Source: Chrysomallon squamiferum
Lineage: Eukaryota; Mollusca; Gastropoda; Neomphalida; Peltospiridae
NCBI GenBank assembly: GCA_012295275.1
Contig: CM022676.1
Span: forward strand, 2,616,369-2,680,368
Length of the DNA: 64,000 nt
Reading direction: 5' to 3'
Under the pieces are notes generated by a model. That model was not told the origin of the DNA and ran no database searches. It saw only the letters and a program-made list of their open reading frames with translations. The position numbers and the translations under genes were made by a program. Positions 1 through 12,750 of the stretch are shown here, in pieces (position 1 is the stretch's first letter; the number at the start of each line of letters is the position of its first letter).

Positions 1-638
1 ACAACGAACGTTATTATATTATTATTATTAGGGTCGTTATAATGACAAAGCAGTATTTGTCAGTGTTTTATTTTTAGTTTAGTTTCTACTTCCTTGATTA
101 CTTTAGATATTTTTAGAAAAATTAAATAATAAAAAAAATTAGTACTAAGTTCTAAGTTAAATTATTAAAACATTAAAAGATAAAAATGTTCAGGTAGCAG
201 AAAAAAGACAACTAAAAAATGTTAACTGACAAGAATCAGTTTTGTTTTGCATCATCAGTATCATCAAATCTGATCTGAGTTTTCCACTACTCAAAACTAA
301 CCGACAAAAATGATGATTGATTTGACATATGTAGGACATTTTAATTGATATTTTTGTTTCAGATGACAATACATTTTTTTAAATTTAATTTTCACTTACC
401 ATTAACATTTGCCTTCTCATTTTAACAGGAATTTAGCTTCCAATCAACAAACTAAATTACACGCCTTGGATGCCTTAACAAAATGATTTAACTAAGATGT
501 ATCATTTAAAATTTATAATATTAATTTATTTGCTAACTGAAAATAAGTTTAAAAGATTGATGTTGATCAGTCTCTCATCATTAGTAACTGACATTTTAAA
601 GTTTCTGATTTTCTGTTGTGTCTGATTCTTTAGATTTT

Positions 639-814
639 TCACTCTTTTCCTTGCTCCTTTTTCGATTTCTTTTTCTTTCGCTTTTCAGTTTCTTTTTCAG
701 TTACTTCAGATGGTGGCAGCCTACGTGGTGTTTTCATCACAAACAAAAGAAAGACAAAATAAAGTGTATCTATGTGTATTTGTGAGCATCTGTTTAATCT
801 GTCTGTCTGTTTTT

Positions 815-893
<79 letters not shown>

Positions 894-899
894 GTATGT

Positions 900-988
<89 letters not shown>

Positions 989-2905
989 AGTGTGTGTTTG
1001 AATTATACATTTAGTCACAGACTTACACATTTACCCATCTGATGGTTGACCTGTAAGATTCCATGAACCTGAAAAGTGTAAACTGATTATTTAAAGTACT
1101 TTAAAATAAATTAAATTAAATTAAACTATTAAAATCAATTTAAACTTGAAAAATGTTTCCAGGTTTCACTGATTTAACTTATAAGCATTTGTAAATTAAG
1201 TAAGTTAGGTTTACAGGGCAGTTGTTTCCTCTTTTTAAATTCGTTTTTATGTAAACATATTTTTAACACAAACAGATCAACTTACCTAGATATATTATAA
1301 TTTAAAAAAATTAAAAAAGATAACAAAAACTTATCGATTAAAATACATATCACATATGTGAATTTTTAAGTCAAATTAAATTAGTTTAAGAAGTTTTGAA
1401 ATGTGAATCACTAATACAAAGTTATCAAAGCAGATGTATAAATATGAAATTAATATTTGACATATGCATGTTACAAAACAATATTTAAAAAATGAAGCTC
1501 AATTTAAAATAAAAACAAAAATCTACAACCATTCTTAAAACTTTGTCTCACACATTTAGATTAAAATAGCTTGAAAAGGATAAAAAAAATTCCAAAAGAA
1601 TTAACTTTCGTTTTATTTTGTATTTAAAAAATACATTTAATATTTCATATTTCATCATCATCATTATTATAATATTTCATTCTTTTTATTCATGTATTTG
1701 ATTTTGTTGTCAAACTGAAGAAATTTCTTAAATAAGATTTTGTTTCTTTTCAATTAACGTTATGTTGAACATTTAACGTGTACGTCTAAAGCTTGGATCA
1801 GTGGTAAACCACCTACCTCTCCGTAACAGTACCACAATGACAACCACTGCTCCACAGAGCAGAGACAAAGCACACAAAACTGGCCCTGCCACATAAACAT
1901 CGCTTTTACACAAACTGCCTGAAATTAACACAATTATGAAATCAGTAACACTTTTTGTATTAACTAGCACAGTTATGATAATACAAATGTGTTACACTGC
2001 TTAACTTAACTAGTATCTGATATTCAAACACAAATATGTTACACTTTAAATTAACTACAACTGTAATATTTAAATACAAATGTGTTACAGTTTAAATTAA
2101 TTAGAACTGTGATATTCAAATACAACTGTTACACTGTTGAAAATAACTAGAACTGTAATATTTAAATACAAATATCTTACACTGTTTAAATTAACTACAA
2201 CTGTAATATTTAAATACAAATGTGTTACACAGTTTAAGTTAACTAGAACTGTGACATTTAAATACAAATTTGTTACAGTTTAAGTTAACTAGAACTGTGA
2301 TATTCAAACCAAAAACCATTCACTGTGAAATATTACTGTCGAATTGATAAGGACAGACATTCTAACATTTAATTCAAACCTAATCTGCAGTATAGGTAAG
2401 GCAATATGCATTTACTTACATGTATGTTCCATACTAAGACAGCCCACAGAAATCAGCCCAAGAGCAATTTGTATGAAACCAAAAACCACAAGGACAATCC
2501 ATCGTTTTTTGAAATCTTCAGAAAAGGATATAAAATGTGTACACCACTAATATATCATTGTTTAGTTATTTCACTTCTACATTAAATAGTTTATCTCCAA
2601 AAGACTTGAAAAATAATAATAAATAAATAAATAAATAATTAAATTTGATTAACTGATACTGTATTTTCAGGTAGTCTTAAAGGCAGCCAAACCTATATTA
2701 TGTATGTTACCTAAAATAAACAAATAGAAAACTGTCTTCCATAATGAAACTGGTTTGTAACCAGTTACTTGGCTTTATGAAATGTGTTTAAAATTATACT
2801 TACTCAGAAGGGTCAGACACAGAAATAAGTAGACAACTACAACAACCATCCAGACAGCCAGAACCACACTAAGAACCACTGTACAGTCACATTCACAGAC
2901 TTCAG
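639..2905 (-). CDS. Multi-TM membrane protein, 3' exons (copy A)
   Basis: Four consecutive exons fit with consistent phase-1 junctions and GT-AG sites: 2905-2804, 2515-2420, 1918-1817 and 769-639 (stop TGA 639-641). Each of the first three encodes one hydrophobic helix, with cores TVVLSVVLAVWMVVVVVYLF, WIVLVVFGFIQIALGLISVG and VYVAGPVLCALSLLCGAVVV. Basic loops (NFKKR, LLRR) lie between or after them. The last exon gives a lysine/glutamate-rich cytoplasmic tail (EKETEKRKKKKSKKEQGKE). The second helix, with FIQIALGLISVG, resembles the first helix of MS4A/tetraspan proteins, but that is only a resemblance. The exons could instead be alternative TM exons of an Ig receptor. No 5' exons are resolved. 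An AATAAA on the minus strand near 522-527 could end the transcript. Confidence 0.45.
821..995. repeat. (TG)n microsatellite, copy A
   Basis: A nearly uninterrupted GT dinucleotide run with a few variant units. It lies in the intron just upstream of the lysine-rich last exon (minus-strand sense). Confidence 0.9.
1965..2310. repeat. 45-bp minisatellite, copy A
   Basis: About eight degenerate units built on AACTAGAACTGTAATATTTA and AATACAAATGTGTTACAGTT. The array sits in the intron between the second and third TM exons. Confidence 0.8.
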
Positions 2906-3525
2906 CTGAAAATAAAACATTAAAAGTTTACATCTTTAACATTTATTTTATACATTAGCAGTTACCAGATGTTAATCATATTTATGATCTTATATTAGTA
3001 TTAGAAAAAGCTGATCATATTATGGATTACTCTTATTTCTTAAACAGGCATCTTCTTAGACCAGATACCAAGTAGAATGCTGTTAAACAAACCAGTAATT
3101 TGTATATCCTGTGAATTTCTAATCAGATATAACTTTTAAAAATGATATATATCTAATTTCTCTAAAGAATTAAATTCTTAAAAAAAAAAAAAAAAAAAAA
3201 AAGATTCAAATGCTGGATGTATTTCTGTGCCGTTATAATTTACGAGACTCATGTAAAAATATTATAAACATTTCAAATGTTCTTGTTATTTAGAACACTT
3301 CAATTGAAATAATTCAATATTTGTAAGCAAACCCTATAATATTTCTATATCATATTTCAGAATATTATGCACTATATACATTGCCTTACCTCTTAACTTA
3401 GAGAGTGTCTTAGTAAGTGTGGTTGTTTATATTAGTTAATAGTGATATATAGGGGGTTCATGCATATAGATACTGTGTATAGTTAGAAAATCTAAATAAA
3501 TATGATCCAAAAAACAAAGGCACTG

Positions 3526-3597
<72 letters not shown>

Positions 3598-6500
3598 GGT
3601 GGTAGTAAGAGTTTTAATGTTCATCTTCCAAATCTTATCTCAGGAATATGATTTAAAATGTTGAAAACAACTGAAACACGTATTTATCTGTAAATATGCA
3701 GCCCACATCTGTTTTAGTTGATATTTTAAGGACCAGATTTTCTTTTAGATACAAAATGTAACCAGTTTATTTATCAATTTTTCAAAAAAGCTCTTCAGTA
3801 TTAAAAGTGTAGTTTCATTTTTGTTTGTACAGAAGAACAGAAGAAGGTTTTGCATTTCCAACCAATTCTATAATCTGACAGACTGTGAACTAATTGATGT
3901 GCCTGACAGAGAGATTATCTGCAACAGAGATGCAGTTTTAGGTGGTGATAAAAAAGAAAATTTGAAAACACAACATTAATCAATCTGACCGTATTTTCAT
4001 GCAATGAAGAAGTTGAAATAAAATCAATAAAATGGGCTGTGAATGTTTTGTATTTAGCTACCAACACCTTACATGCAAAACATACACAAAGTAAAATATA
4101 TCTAACATCAGGAAACAAACTGAGCAATCTGAGTGATTGTTGCCTACAGCATCTGGAACAAATAAAAACACATTTGTGTTATTTAACTGTGTAGTAATAC
4201 TGCTTTAAACTGTTTTCAGTTTATACAGTGAAAGTGAATGTGAGACAAATATGAGCTTTACTCCATAAACAAGTCACACATCTAAAATGAAAACATTATT
4301 TGTGCAACAAAAACTGATAAGAAAAATGAATAAAATATCTTTATATAGGATTTATAATGAGCAATTGAGAAAATCACAATACATTCTTTACATCAAACAA
4401 GATTTTAAAAGTTCCACTACTTAAATTTCAAACAATTCTTTTACACTGCTCCTTGAAAAAATAAAAAATCTTGAACACATTTTTATATAGTTTTTCTATA
4501 TAACTTTATAACTTTTCATTGATCTATTGTTAACAGCAACATATATTTAAAAGTGTCTCTCTCTCTATGCTAGAAAGTGAGTGATTGTAGTAGTTAAATT
4601 TAATTGGATCTGATTTTTAAGAGTAAAAGTAATAATAATATACAACAGATTTTGTATCTGTTACAGGATGAGTCATTACAATATTTACATGGGTGAAACT
4701 TCATGTTAATTCATTCATTACAATAGCAATTTATGAAGCTGGTCATATTTGTTAACACTACCAATCTACAAATACTTAAACTTTGTATAAATACTATTAA
4801 TCATGTAGCAAATACCAAATATAAAATTTATAACTGAGTTATAACTGCAAATATTATTAACAGACAACAAGGGCAGTAAGACATTTTAGATGCATCATAT
4901 TCAGTGGTTATAACTGGACTGATATGATAGTTAAAAATGCTCTTGTCTAGCTGATTGTATTGTAAGTTTATTATAGGACTATAACATGTACATTTTCTGT
5001 TCTCTGTTTTGCTATAATGAAATGTGACCTTTGATGGCCATGCCGTGTCAAATAGATGTCCAAATGTTATCTGCATCCCTCATAACAAGCCAGCTTAATT
5101 ATTCTCAGATACAATTTGCAGTTAGTAATATTAACAAATATCGAAAATTACAATTTTAATATTTAATGTAATCACAACAAATCTGATACATATTTATAAT
5201 CATAATAATAATTATTAGTGGTAATTAAAAAACAAAAATCAATAAAAAATAAAAATTAACAGGAATAAAGTATGGAGTAAAATGTATAATATAACAAAAC
5301 CAGTGAATGCTGACTTAATAAAGAAAATTAGTACATCTATTTATTTCATGATGTTTTAGTATCATTATCAAAGTTCAAAACTGAACTGAAGATTATGTTT
5401 AATTATATTCACCATTATTTTTCTATTTAATGTGATCCTTATACTTATGAGATTTCAGTTTTGCCTCTGTTTTGTGTGAAACAGAAGATGGGATAAAACA
5501 TTGTCACAGAAAAAAAATTGAAATACTATCTATTACTTAAATAATTACCAGCTTGTTAAAGGAAGGAGTACTCACATGTATATATGTATACAAACACTGA
5601 CTGACTGTGTTGTTTCTGCTGTTGTAAATTATATAACAATATATTAAACTATTTAAAAATCAACACAATTTTTAAACCATATGAAAACTATCAATAAATA
5701 GAAAAATAAGTAAAAGAGTATACTAATTTCAAAAACAAACACAAACCTAAACATAAATCTAAGAATGACATTTCAAAGTAATTTTGAGTAAATATCTTAA
5801 AAAAATAAAAGTATAAAAAATAAAAAGTCCGGGTTTCATGCTTTGTATTTAACAGTAACATCATGTTATAACTACACCAGCCATGATATAGAACTTTAAA
5901 CAGCGGTCTGAGTAAAGACCTTTATTCAGCTAATATTTTAAAACAGCCAGACACTTAGAAACAAGCAGCTAAATATGCCACAGCATTAATTATAAGTCTG
6001 AGACTGTGACCACTAGAAGCATGCTTGAACACATGTATGATGGGAAAGCATGGCTAAAAATTACCCACATCCAATGATTAGCAATACTGAATTGTATTAT
6101 TGTAAATAAAGCTAATTTAAAAAGGAGATTTTGAAGTCAGTACTTTTAACAAAAGTATTAAAGTATAAGTTTAATGTAATAACAAATTTTTCATTTTTAT
6201 TTTAGGAGTAAAGGATGAGATGAGACATAACAGTATGAAAGACTCCAACCAAGTGACAGTTATTTAACTAATCTATAAATACACATCATGTATTCATATA
6301 CAATTACCTATTAATATAATAATAATTAACAGTTTTATAGCTAAATAGTAAAATAATATAAAAAATTATGTAACTTTTCAAACTGGACTTTATCAGAAAA
6401 ATTATATTAATCACCAATACAAATATTATAATTATAATTATTATTTTTATTAAAATTAATTAGTGATTTTGCAAAATAAGATTTCAGTTTTTTTGTATTA

Positions 6501-7266
6501 AAACCAGTGGAAGGGGAACTCAGGTTACATGAATGATTAGCACAAGGTCAGGGCTAACAATGTGATTATGTTACTTACTGCTTGATGGTGTTGTTTCTGT
6601 TCATGTTGATTCTAATAGAAACACATTAATAGGAATAAAATAAATAATGTTTATGAATTAAACTTTAGTATGGTAAAAACAAGTGAAGTGGAGAAAATAC
6701 ATTTTAAAAAAGAAAATTAGAAATATCCAATAAATAATAATATTAATAACAAAATTATTATTACTGTAATATCAAAGGACAAGGTGATGCAAAATGTGTA
6801 ATCTGATTACTAAAACTAGACAAGTAACAGTAATATCTAATTTACAAACTATAAGTGCAGATAATAAATCAGAAATATAATCATATCAAATGTAAACATT
6901 CTGGTCCGTCTCATCAAAATGGTCATCCAGGATATTCCACAACAAAACATACTGACAGAGCAGGCCAACAATTGGTAATTTCTGGGTTCAAACCATACAT
7001 ATTCAACATATGTATTGGTGAAACTTTACATGTATAAAAACCAGGTATATAATAGTAATAGTGATGCTCTATCATCTATTGAAGAAGGAAAGAAAGAATG
7101 AAAGAGAAAATAAATTTGTTTCAAAGTTTTTCACAATTTTATTTAATATATTTTAATCTGTCATGGAAGTTCTTACTGCAAACATTATATTCAAAACTGT
7201 TAAAAAGTGTTTATAAAAGGTTTTACAGTATAATAAAACAGCAGATTTGCATTTATGTCACTCTCT

Positions 7267-7312
<46 letters not shown>

Positions 7313-7599
7313 CAGGCATTAAGCTGTAACTTTATCTATGTTAATCAGCATATTACTCAGTGTGGAACTAAAACAGTCAACATAGTATAAACTTCTTTTT
7401 AAAGCTTTTTTTTTTGCTATATCAGAATTAGAAGATAGAAATAAAGCTATTCCTTGATTAGTTAAGCAGAATCCACAAACAATCACTGGCATCTAGAAAT
7501 TATCTGAAATAATGAAGAACGTAGCTAAGTGTATTGAGCTGAAGGAAAAAGAAAAGTCTGGAATAAAAAAGAAATTAATTTTCAAACTGCTTCATTTGT
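2906..7599. other. Intronic or intergenic part of copy A
   Basis: No confident exon. Small minus-strand stretches with canonical acceptor and donor occur at 6,610-6,578 and 5,618-5,576 (encoding ETTQSVSVCIHIY), and a 70-residue open stretch lies at 5,076-4,860. None shows a recognisable domain. They could be stalk exons of the multi-TM gene, or chance. A (TTA)n run lies at about 3,526-3,597 and a (TG)n run at 7,270-7,307. Confidence 0.4.
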
Positions 7600-8806
7600 T
7601 TATAACTTGATTTTCACATCAATAGTAGTAATATGTTTTGTTTTCTGTTGATCAACATTATTGTGATTCTGTCTGGTTGGATGTTGGCTCTCTGCTGTAT
7701 TGTTGCTCACGTCAGTTTTATTCAGTGAATCAGTGACTGACTGTTGACAAACTTCAGATCTTGTGTGTTCTTCACAGACATCTTTACTGACTGGGTTGAT
7801 TCGCAGGTTTTACATTTGTCTGATTATATGAGTAATCTTCAGAAATTTCATTATCTTCATCACTTCCATGGTTCCAAGACATATTGTGTGAAGATTAATT
7901 ACCAATACATAAAAATCACGCCTTCTCTTATTTTCAATGGTAATGTTAGAAAATCAATTATAACAAACGGCATCAAACGCGTTTATCTAATTTTATAAAC
8001 TCTTCCCTTACTTTGTTACATAATCAGTAATAAGAAAAATGAAGTGTTTCAAATGTATCAATGTTGATTAAGCTTTATAAGTTTGTCTTTGTTTCTACAC
8101 TGAAACCCACATATCCATGAAAATATTTACTACAGATAATATTTTAAAAGTAAATGCGGCATCTCAAGAAAAAAAGAGATGAGACAAGCGGGGCTTCCAC
8201 AACCCAAGTTTCACTTTCATTTACATTGAGATAATAGGAAAGGAACTTGAAACTTTGGTCTTACATTATAAAATAAATTATGTTGTTAATATTAATTATA
8301 CTACAAAGACTACACATATAAAATAAATCTCCTAGTTAATATTAATTATACTACAAACACTACACATATAAAATAAATCTACTTTGTAAAATTAATGATT
8401 CTAAGAATATAAAACTGCAAGCAATACAGATATAAAATAAATCTCCTGGCTACTATTAATTCTACTACACATTTAAAACACCAAATAATGCAGACATAAA
8501 ATAAATATTGTTGATAATGTTAATTATACTACAAAGACAAAACATGAAAACGAAACAGACAAAACTTTAAGAAAAAATAATAAAAAATTAGCCCTCCACT
8601 ACTGAAAATATGAATCTCGTGATGGTTTATTAAGAATTATTTAACATAAAAACAACCATAGGTTTGACATCTTCGATATATAAGACACTGTATTTTTTAG
8701 GTTAAATACGTATATATATTTAGGTATACATATAGATAGATAGATACATAGATAGATGTAATTACGTGAGATGTATGTATGTCTAAGTTATCTATGTATT
8801 TATGTA

Positions 8807-8854
<48 letters not shown>

Positions 8855-11169
8855 GATATGGAAGGAAAAACACGAAGAGACAAACAGACATGTTGGTAGA
8901 CTACTGAAGAGAGGAAAAGACAGTCAAAACTGCTTCACCGTTTCACAGATTTACACGACCAAGAAAAGGCTGACTACGACGAGTAACACAGAAGAGACTA
9001 CAGCAACGGCAGTTACAGCAGTTTTGTTACATTCACAATCGATGATATTTTCTTTTACAGTCGATGTGACATCTGGCTTGGGAGGCAACGTTAAATATGT
9101 TCATATAATTAATGATTATAAACCAAGTCAGTATCATCCATGATTACACCGAATATACAAACACAATATTTGATAAAATTGTTTAGTCCGTGTATTCAAA
9201 TTAATTTTCAACTTCAAAGTAAACACAGTCAGCTTTACTGTAAAGATGTGTTGACAAAATAATTATTTAAGACATTACATATATAGTGTGTATTATCTAT
9301 ATTTTTATAGCTATCCTCATTATTACATCTAAATCTTATAAATTTAGGAGTAACTGTACAGCTTACTAAGCAGTATAAACCACGAGTTTCAAACTTGTAA
9401 AGATATCGGCATCAAATAACATAAAATAAAAATATTGTAGTATCTTTTCTTTCTCGCTTATTGACTTAGATATTTTTACACAAGTACAAATAGCAGACAT
9501 AAAACACATGAACATTTCATTTATCTGAAATGGCATCTTTACTTACTTTCTCTAGTAATGTTCTATAATCAGTAATAAAAGAAGTGAATTCACCCAAATA
9601 CGTCAACAACTAATATTATATATAGAACCAAGTTTTAACTTTCTTTCGTTGGTAATGTTATATAATCAAGAACAAAAGAAATGAAATTCTCTAAATGCAC
9701 GACAACTCATAAAAATAAATCATGTTTTCACTTACTTAGTATGTTGATGTTTTCAGAACTTTCAGAGAAATGTGGACTACCATCAAGTCTGTTATAGCCA
9801 ATTACACATAAATATTCTCCTGAATCACTAAAAGTCATTCCTGTCAGTTGAATCTGGATAAAAGATCCTGATTTGTCATCGTTGTCAGACTTTCCTGTCA
9901 CTGTCGCTCTGGATCCAAAGTTATTTACATCTTTTAAAACAGCTTTACCTCCATTCTTTAGAGTGATAGCAGAAGCTATCATAACACTAGTACTGGGATT
10001 GCTGAGAAGTCTTCTGCTCACTGATACAGAAGTAAGTATATCAACCTCACTGATAATGTTACCAAGACTACATCTGACTGTCACAGGAACTCCTTCATAA
10101 ACAGGACTTGGGCTGATTGTGAGTTGGGCGGCTTCACCTGTAAGTAAACATGAACAAAGAAATAACTTAAAAATGTAATAAACGTTTTCAATGTCAATGT
10201 TATATATTTCTTAATCTGAATAATACGTTTTTCATATAAATCGGAAGAAAACATTAATTTTAATTTAATGAGTTTGCTTCCATATTTCAAATATTTCATC
10301 ACATATTGTAGCGCAATTGAAGAATTTTTCTATGTCAAATTCATAGAATAATAGATTAGTAATGTATTTAAATAAATTTAAACCACTAAGTTTGAAACAA
10401 ACAAAAAAATGAAACAATAATATTCTCAAGAGATTATTTAAAATGCAAAACATTAATAATAGAATAAGAACATTTTTCGAAATAAAATGTAAATAAAAAC
10501 ACAGTATTTAAGAGGAAAGTATAATTGACGGGAGTAATATGATTATATTTTCAAACACACGGATACACTCAGATAGAAAGCAGGACAGACAGACAGGCAG
10601 AGAGAGAGACACAGCCATGCACACAATACAAATAGATTTCATTTATATTTCAAAAATAAATTATATAATGTAACGGTCTGAATGTAGATATAAATATACT
10701 GCAATATCAGTCAGATAACATCGCATGTACATCAAGCAGCTATATTTTGATAAAGATAATCAGTTACAAATAAAAAACAACAACTCGAGAACTATAAATA
10801 TATGACACCCAACACTGCACTTATCCAAACTAAAAATCACTTATAAACCTGTTTATAAAATACTTGTATTTAGAGCTAAACAAAAACAGTTGAAGTCAAT
10901 GTTAAACTTGTTAATAAAATAACAGTCATTGTTGTGGACATCGTTAAACAATCTAAGAACAACGTAAATGAAGAAATGTAACACTAAGAGATAAAAAAAG
11001 AAATCAGTTCAAAAACCTATTTATAAAATACTTCATCGTCTCATCGACATGTCTGTGAAAGACAAGTGTTATAGTTATTAAGACATAAACAAAAACAAAT
11101 AAAGTAGAACTTACCAGTTGAAATCAATGTTAAACTTGTTAATAAAATAACAGTGATTACTGTGGACAT
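7600..11169 (-). CDS. Single-Ig transmembrane receptor (copy A)
   Basis: Four exons join in frame with canonical sites: leader 11169-11115, Ig 10137-9736, TM 9072-8955, tail 7786-7600 (TAA 7600-7602). Lengths 55+402+118+187 make exactly 254 codons (253 residues). The leader [18 protein letters not shown] is a clear signal peptide. The Ig exon is V-like: B-strand cysteine in TVRCSLG, F-strand signature SDSGEYLC, and no C-strand tryptophan. The TM exon encodes [14 protein letters not shown] followed by a hydrophobic run ending FLV. Its phase-2 donor (GTAAAT here, GTAAGT in copy B) matches the phase-2 acceptor of the tail exon. The 61-residue tail is hydrophilic and has no YxxL or ITIM, so any signalling partner is unknown. 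It is probably a cell-surface receptor or adhesion protein; the ligand is unknown. Confidence 0.7.
8266..8540. repeat. 52-bp minisatellite, copy A
   Basis: Units contain ATAAAATAAATCTCC and TTAATATTAATTATACTACA. About five units are present, in the intron between the TM and tail exons of the single-Ig gene. Confidence 0.75.
9736..10137 (-). other. V-like Ig exon, copy A
   Basis: This is a 402-bp phase 1-1 exon with acceptor ttacag and donor GTAAGT. It encodes 133 residues with cysteine in VRCSLGN, then [31 protein letters not shown] and [13 protein letters not shown]. The usual Ig disulfide pair is present and the C-strand tryptophan is absent. Compared with copy B, I count about 19 replacement and 4 silent base changes. 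Confidence 0.75.
10640..10830 (+). repeat. Inverted repeat arm 1 (copy A)
   Basis: This segment recurs as its reverse complement at about 12,250-12,440. Shared words include ACACCCAACACTGCACTTAT and AAATAAATTATATAATGTAA. The arms flank the 1c, 1b and 1a leader region. Confidence 0.75.
10887..10941 (-). pseudogene. Relic third leader exon 1c (copy A)
   Basis: This is a duplicate of leader 1b encoding [18 protein letters not shown] over the same 55 bp, but the donor position reads TT instead of GT. Homology with the 1b region extends into both flanks, so it arose by a local duplication of a few hundred bp. It cannot be spliced normally. Confidence 0.6.
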
Positions 11170-11232
11170 GGTTAAAAAAATCTAAGAAAAACGGAAACGA
11201 AGACGTGTAACAGCGAGCTATATCTTAATTGC

Positions 11233-11238
11233 TTTATA
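11233..11238 (-). promoter_or_regulatory. TATA-like element upstream of leader 1b
   Basis: TATAAA on the minus strand lies about 64 bp upstream of the ATG at 11,167-11,169. It sits inside a 39-bp stretch that is missing from copy B. Position and sequence fit a core promoter, but no transcription start is known. Confidence 0.35.
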
Positions 11239-11756
11239 CCGGATGTAAATTACGGGTCATGTGACCGGTGACATAAAGAAACTATACCCTCTGTGATTGT
11301 TGTCTCCCCTAGTCTACTGTAAAATCTAAGAAATAAAATCTGCGATTAAAGCACTGACTTAGTTTTTTTAACTGTAAATAATCTTTATAAACTGTTGAAT
11401 GGTCTGCACATATCGAGACAGTTGTTGCACACTCAACAGGAGATGTTATTGTTTTATTTTAAATACAAGGCGCTAGTCAAGCACTGGAAGAAAGCAGATA
11501 CGAAATAACATGAAAATGAAAGAGAGAATACACAAATGGAAGGGGAGAAGAAAGTATAAGAAAGGAGAAAGAGAAGAAAACAGAATTTAGAACATATAAT
11601 CTATTTATGCTTTATAAATATTATAAATAATTACTTTTGTCCACTGTTAAAGATTTTCCTGTCTAATTATAAATAACTATCTCACAATCCTTTGTAAAAC
11701 ATTTCACATTTAAATAGACTTTAAGATTAAATTTATTAAACAACAATAACAATGAA

Positions 11757-11840
<84 letters not shown>

Positions 11841-12249
11841 AGTAAATGCACTTCACAGGTACTGATAGTAAAAAAATATTAAAAGTAAGGTTTTATTAAT
11901 TCATATAAATAAAGGCTGCTTTCATTTCAGTACTTGATATATTATTTAAAATTCAGAAGCTTATCAGGGTAGAATATTACGTTAGCTAGTTGAATAATTA
12001 AAGCAGTGCGTTTAATCTAATTTAAGCACGAATTAAATCTCTAATAAGATTGGCAAAGAGTTAATAAATTAAGAAGTTAATATATTCTGTTAAACAAAAT
12101 AACCAACACACTGAAGAATGATAAGAACATGAAAGGGAAAATAACTGTCGACGAAGCTTTTAAAACAATTCGTAAAATAATTCTTGAGGAAGCTTTCAAA
12201 ACAATTCGTTCTTTCTTTTTTTTCTTTATTCATTGCGCTGATTTGTTGT

Positions 12250-12440
12250 TCTCTTTATTTTGTATAAGTGCAGTGTTGGGTGTCATTTATAGTTCTGCAG
12301 TGGTTGTTTTATATTTATAGCTGAGTATCTTTATCAGGTATCTGTGTCAGGTACATGCGATGTTATCTGATTGATGCTGCAGAACACTAATACATATATT
12401 CAGACGGTTACATTATATAATTTATTTTTGAAGTATATAA
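12250..12440 (-). repeat. Inverted repeat arm 2 (copy A)
   Basis: Reverse complement of 10,640-10,830 with about 10 percent divergence and small indels. The same pair occurs in copy B at about 37,420-37,600 and 39,005-39,200. Confidence 0.75.
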
Positions 12441-12527
12441 ATACTCAGTAGTATTAAATACTCAGGCTTTCTTTCAGTGAATTTGCTAGTGGGGGTATTC
12501 TTCTGTGAATTCTATAGGATTACTTAC

Positions 12528-12576
12528 GAGAGAAGACTGCAATACAGATATATAGTAACACAATTAAAGCGCTCAT
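12528..12576 (-). CDS. Alternative leader exon 1a (copy A)
   Basis: ATG at 12,574-12,576 starts MSALIVLLYICIAVFS, a typical signal peptide core, followed by a GTAAGT donor in phase 1. That phase matches the phase-1 acceptor of the Ig exon at 10,137, so it could be an alternative first exon of the same receptor, or the remnant of a separate gene. A TATAAG lies on the minus strand at 12,649-12,654. Confidence 0.5.
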
Positions 12577-12750
12577 CCGGATCACTCAGGGGTTTGTTCA
12601 CAATAGATTAACGTTGGCTGGACGAGAGTTTCAAATGGTGCCGGTTTTCTTATAGTAATTGTTTGAAGGGTCGTGAAAAAGCAACCAGACAGAACTCAGT
12701 GAAGGAAGATATGTAGGACAGACACACAGACAGAGAGTAAGTAGACTTAC

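Noticed and set aside
639-1042. Cys-Val or His-Thr repeat proteins read from the TG run on both strands
   Set aside because: Pure translation of a dinucleotide repeat. Only the lysine-rich end on the minus strand (639-769) was kept, as an exon.
3436-3624. Poly-asparagine ORF
   Set aside because: Translation of an (ATT)n microsatellite.
4828-5076. 82-residue minus-strand ORF, kept in copy B as a longer ORF
   Set aside because: No recognisable domain or clear splice sites. Conservation between copies only reflects the recent duplication, and the ends differ by frame.
7098-7322. Plus-strand ORF ending in a Cys-Val run
   Set aside because: Runs into the TG microsatellite, with no domain and no splice context. 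A chance ORF in an intron.
8802-9143. 113-residue plus-strand ORF
   Set aside because: Antisense of the TM exon of the single-Ig gene. The hydrophobic helix and splice sites are on the minus strand.
9873-10100. Plus-strand ORF over the Ig exon
   Set aside because: Shadow of the Ig exon in the antisense frame.
12191-12290. Short minus-strand tail exon reading TINDTQHCTYTK after the orphan TM exon
   Set aside because: The phase fits in copy A, but the sequence belongs to the inverted repeat arm and copy B has an earlier stop. Too weak.
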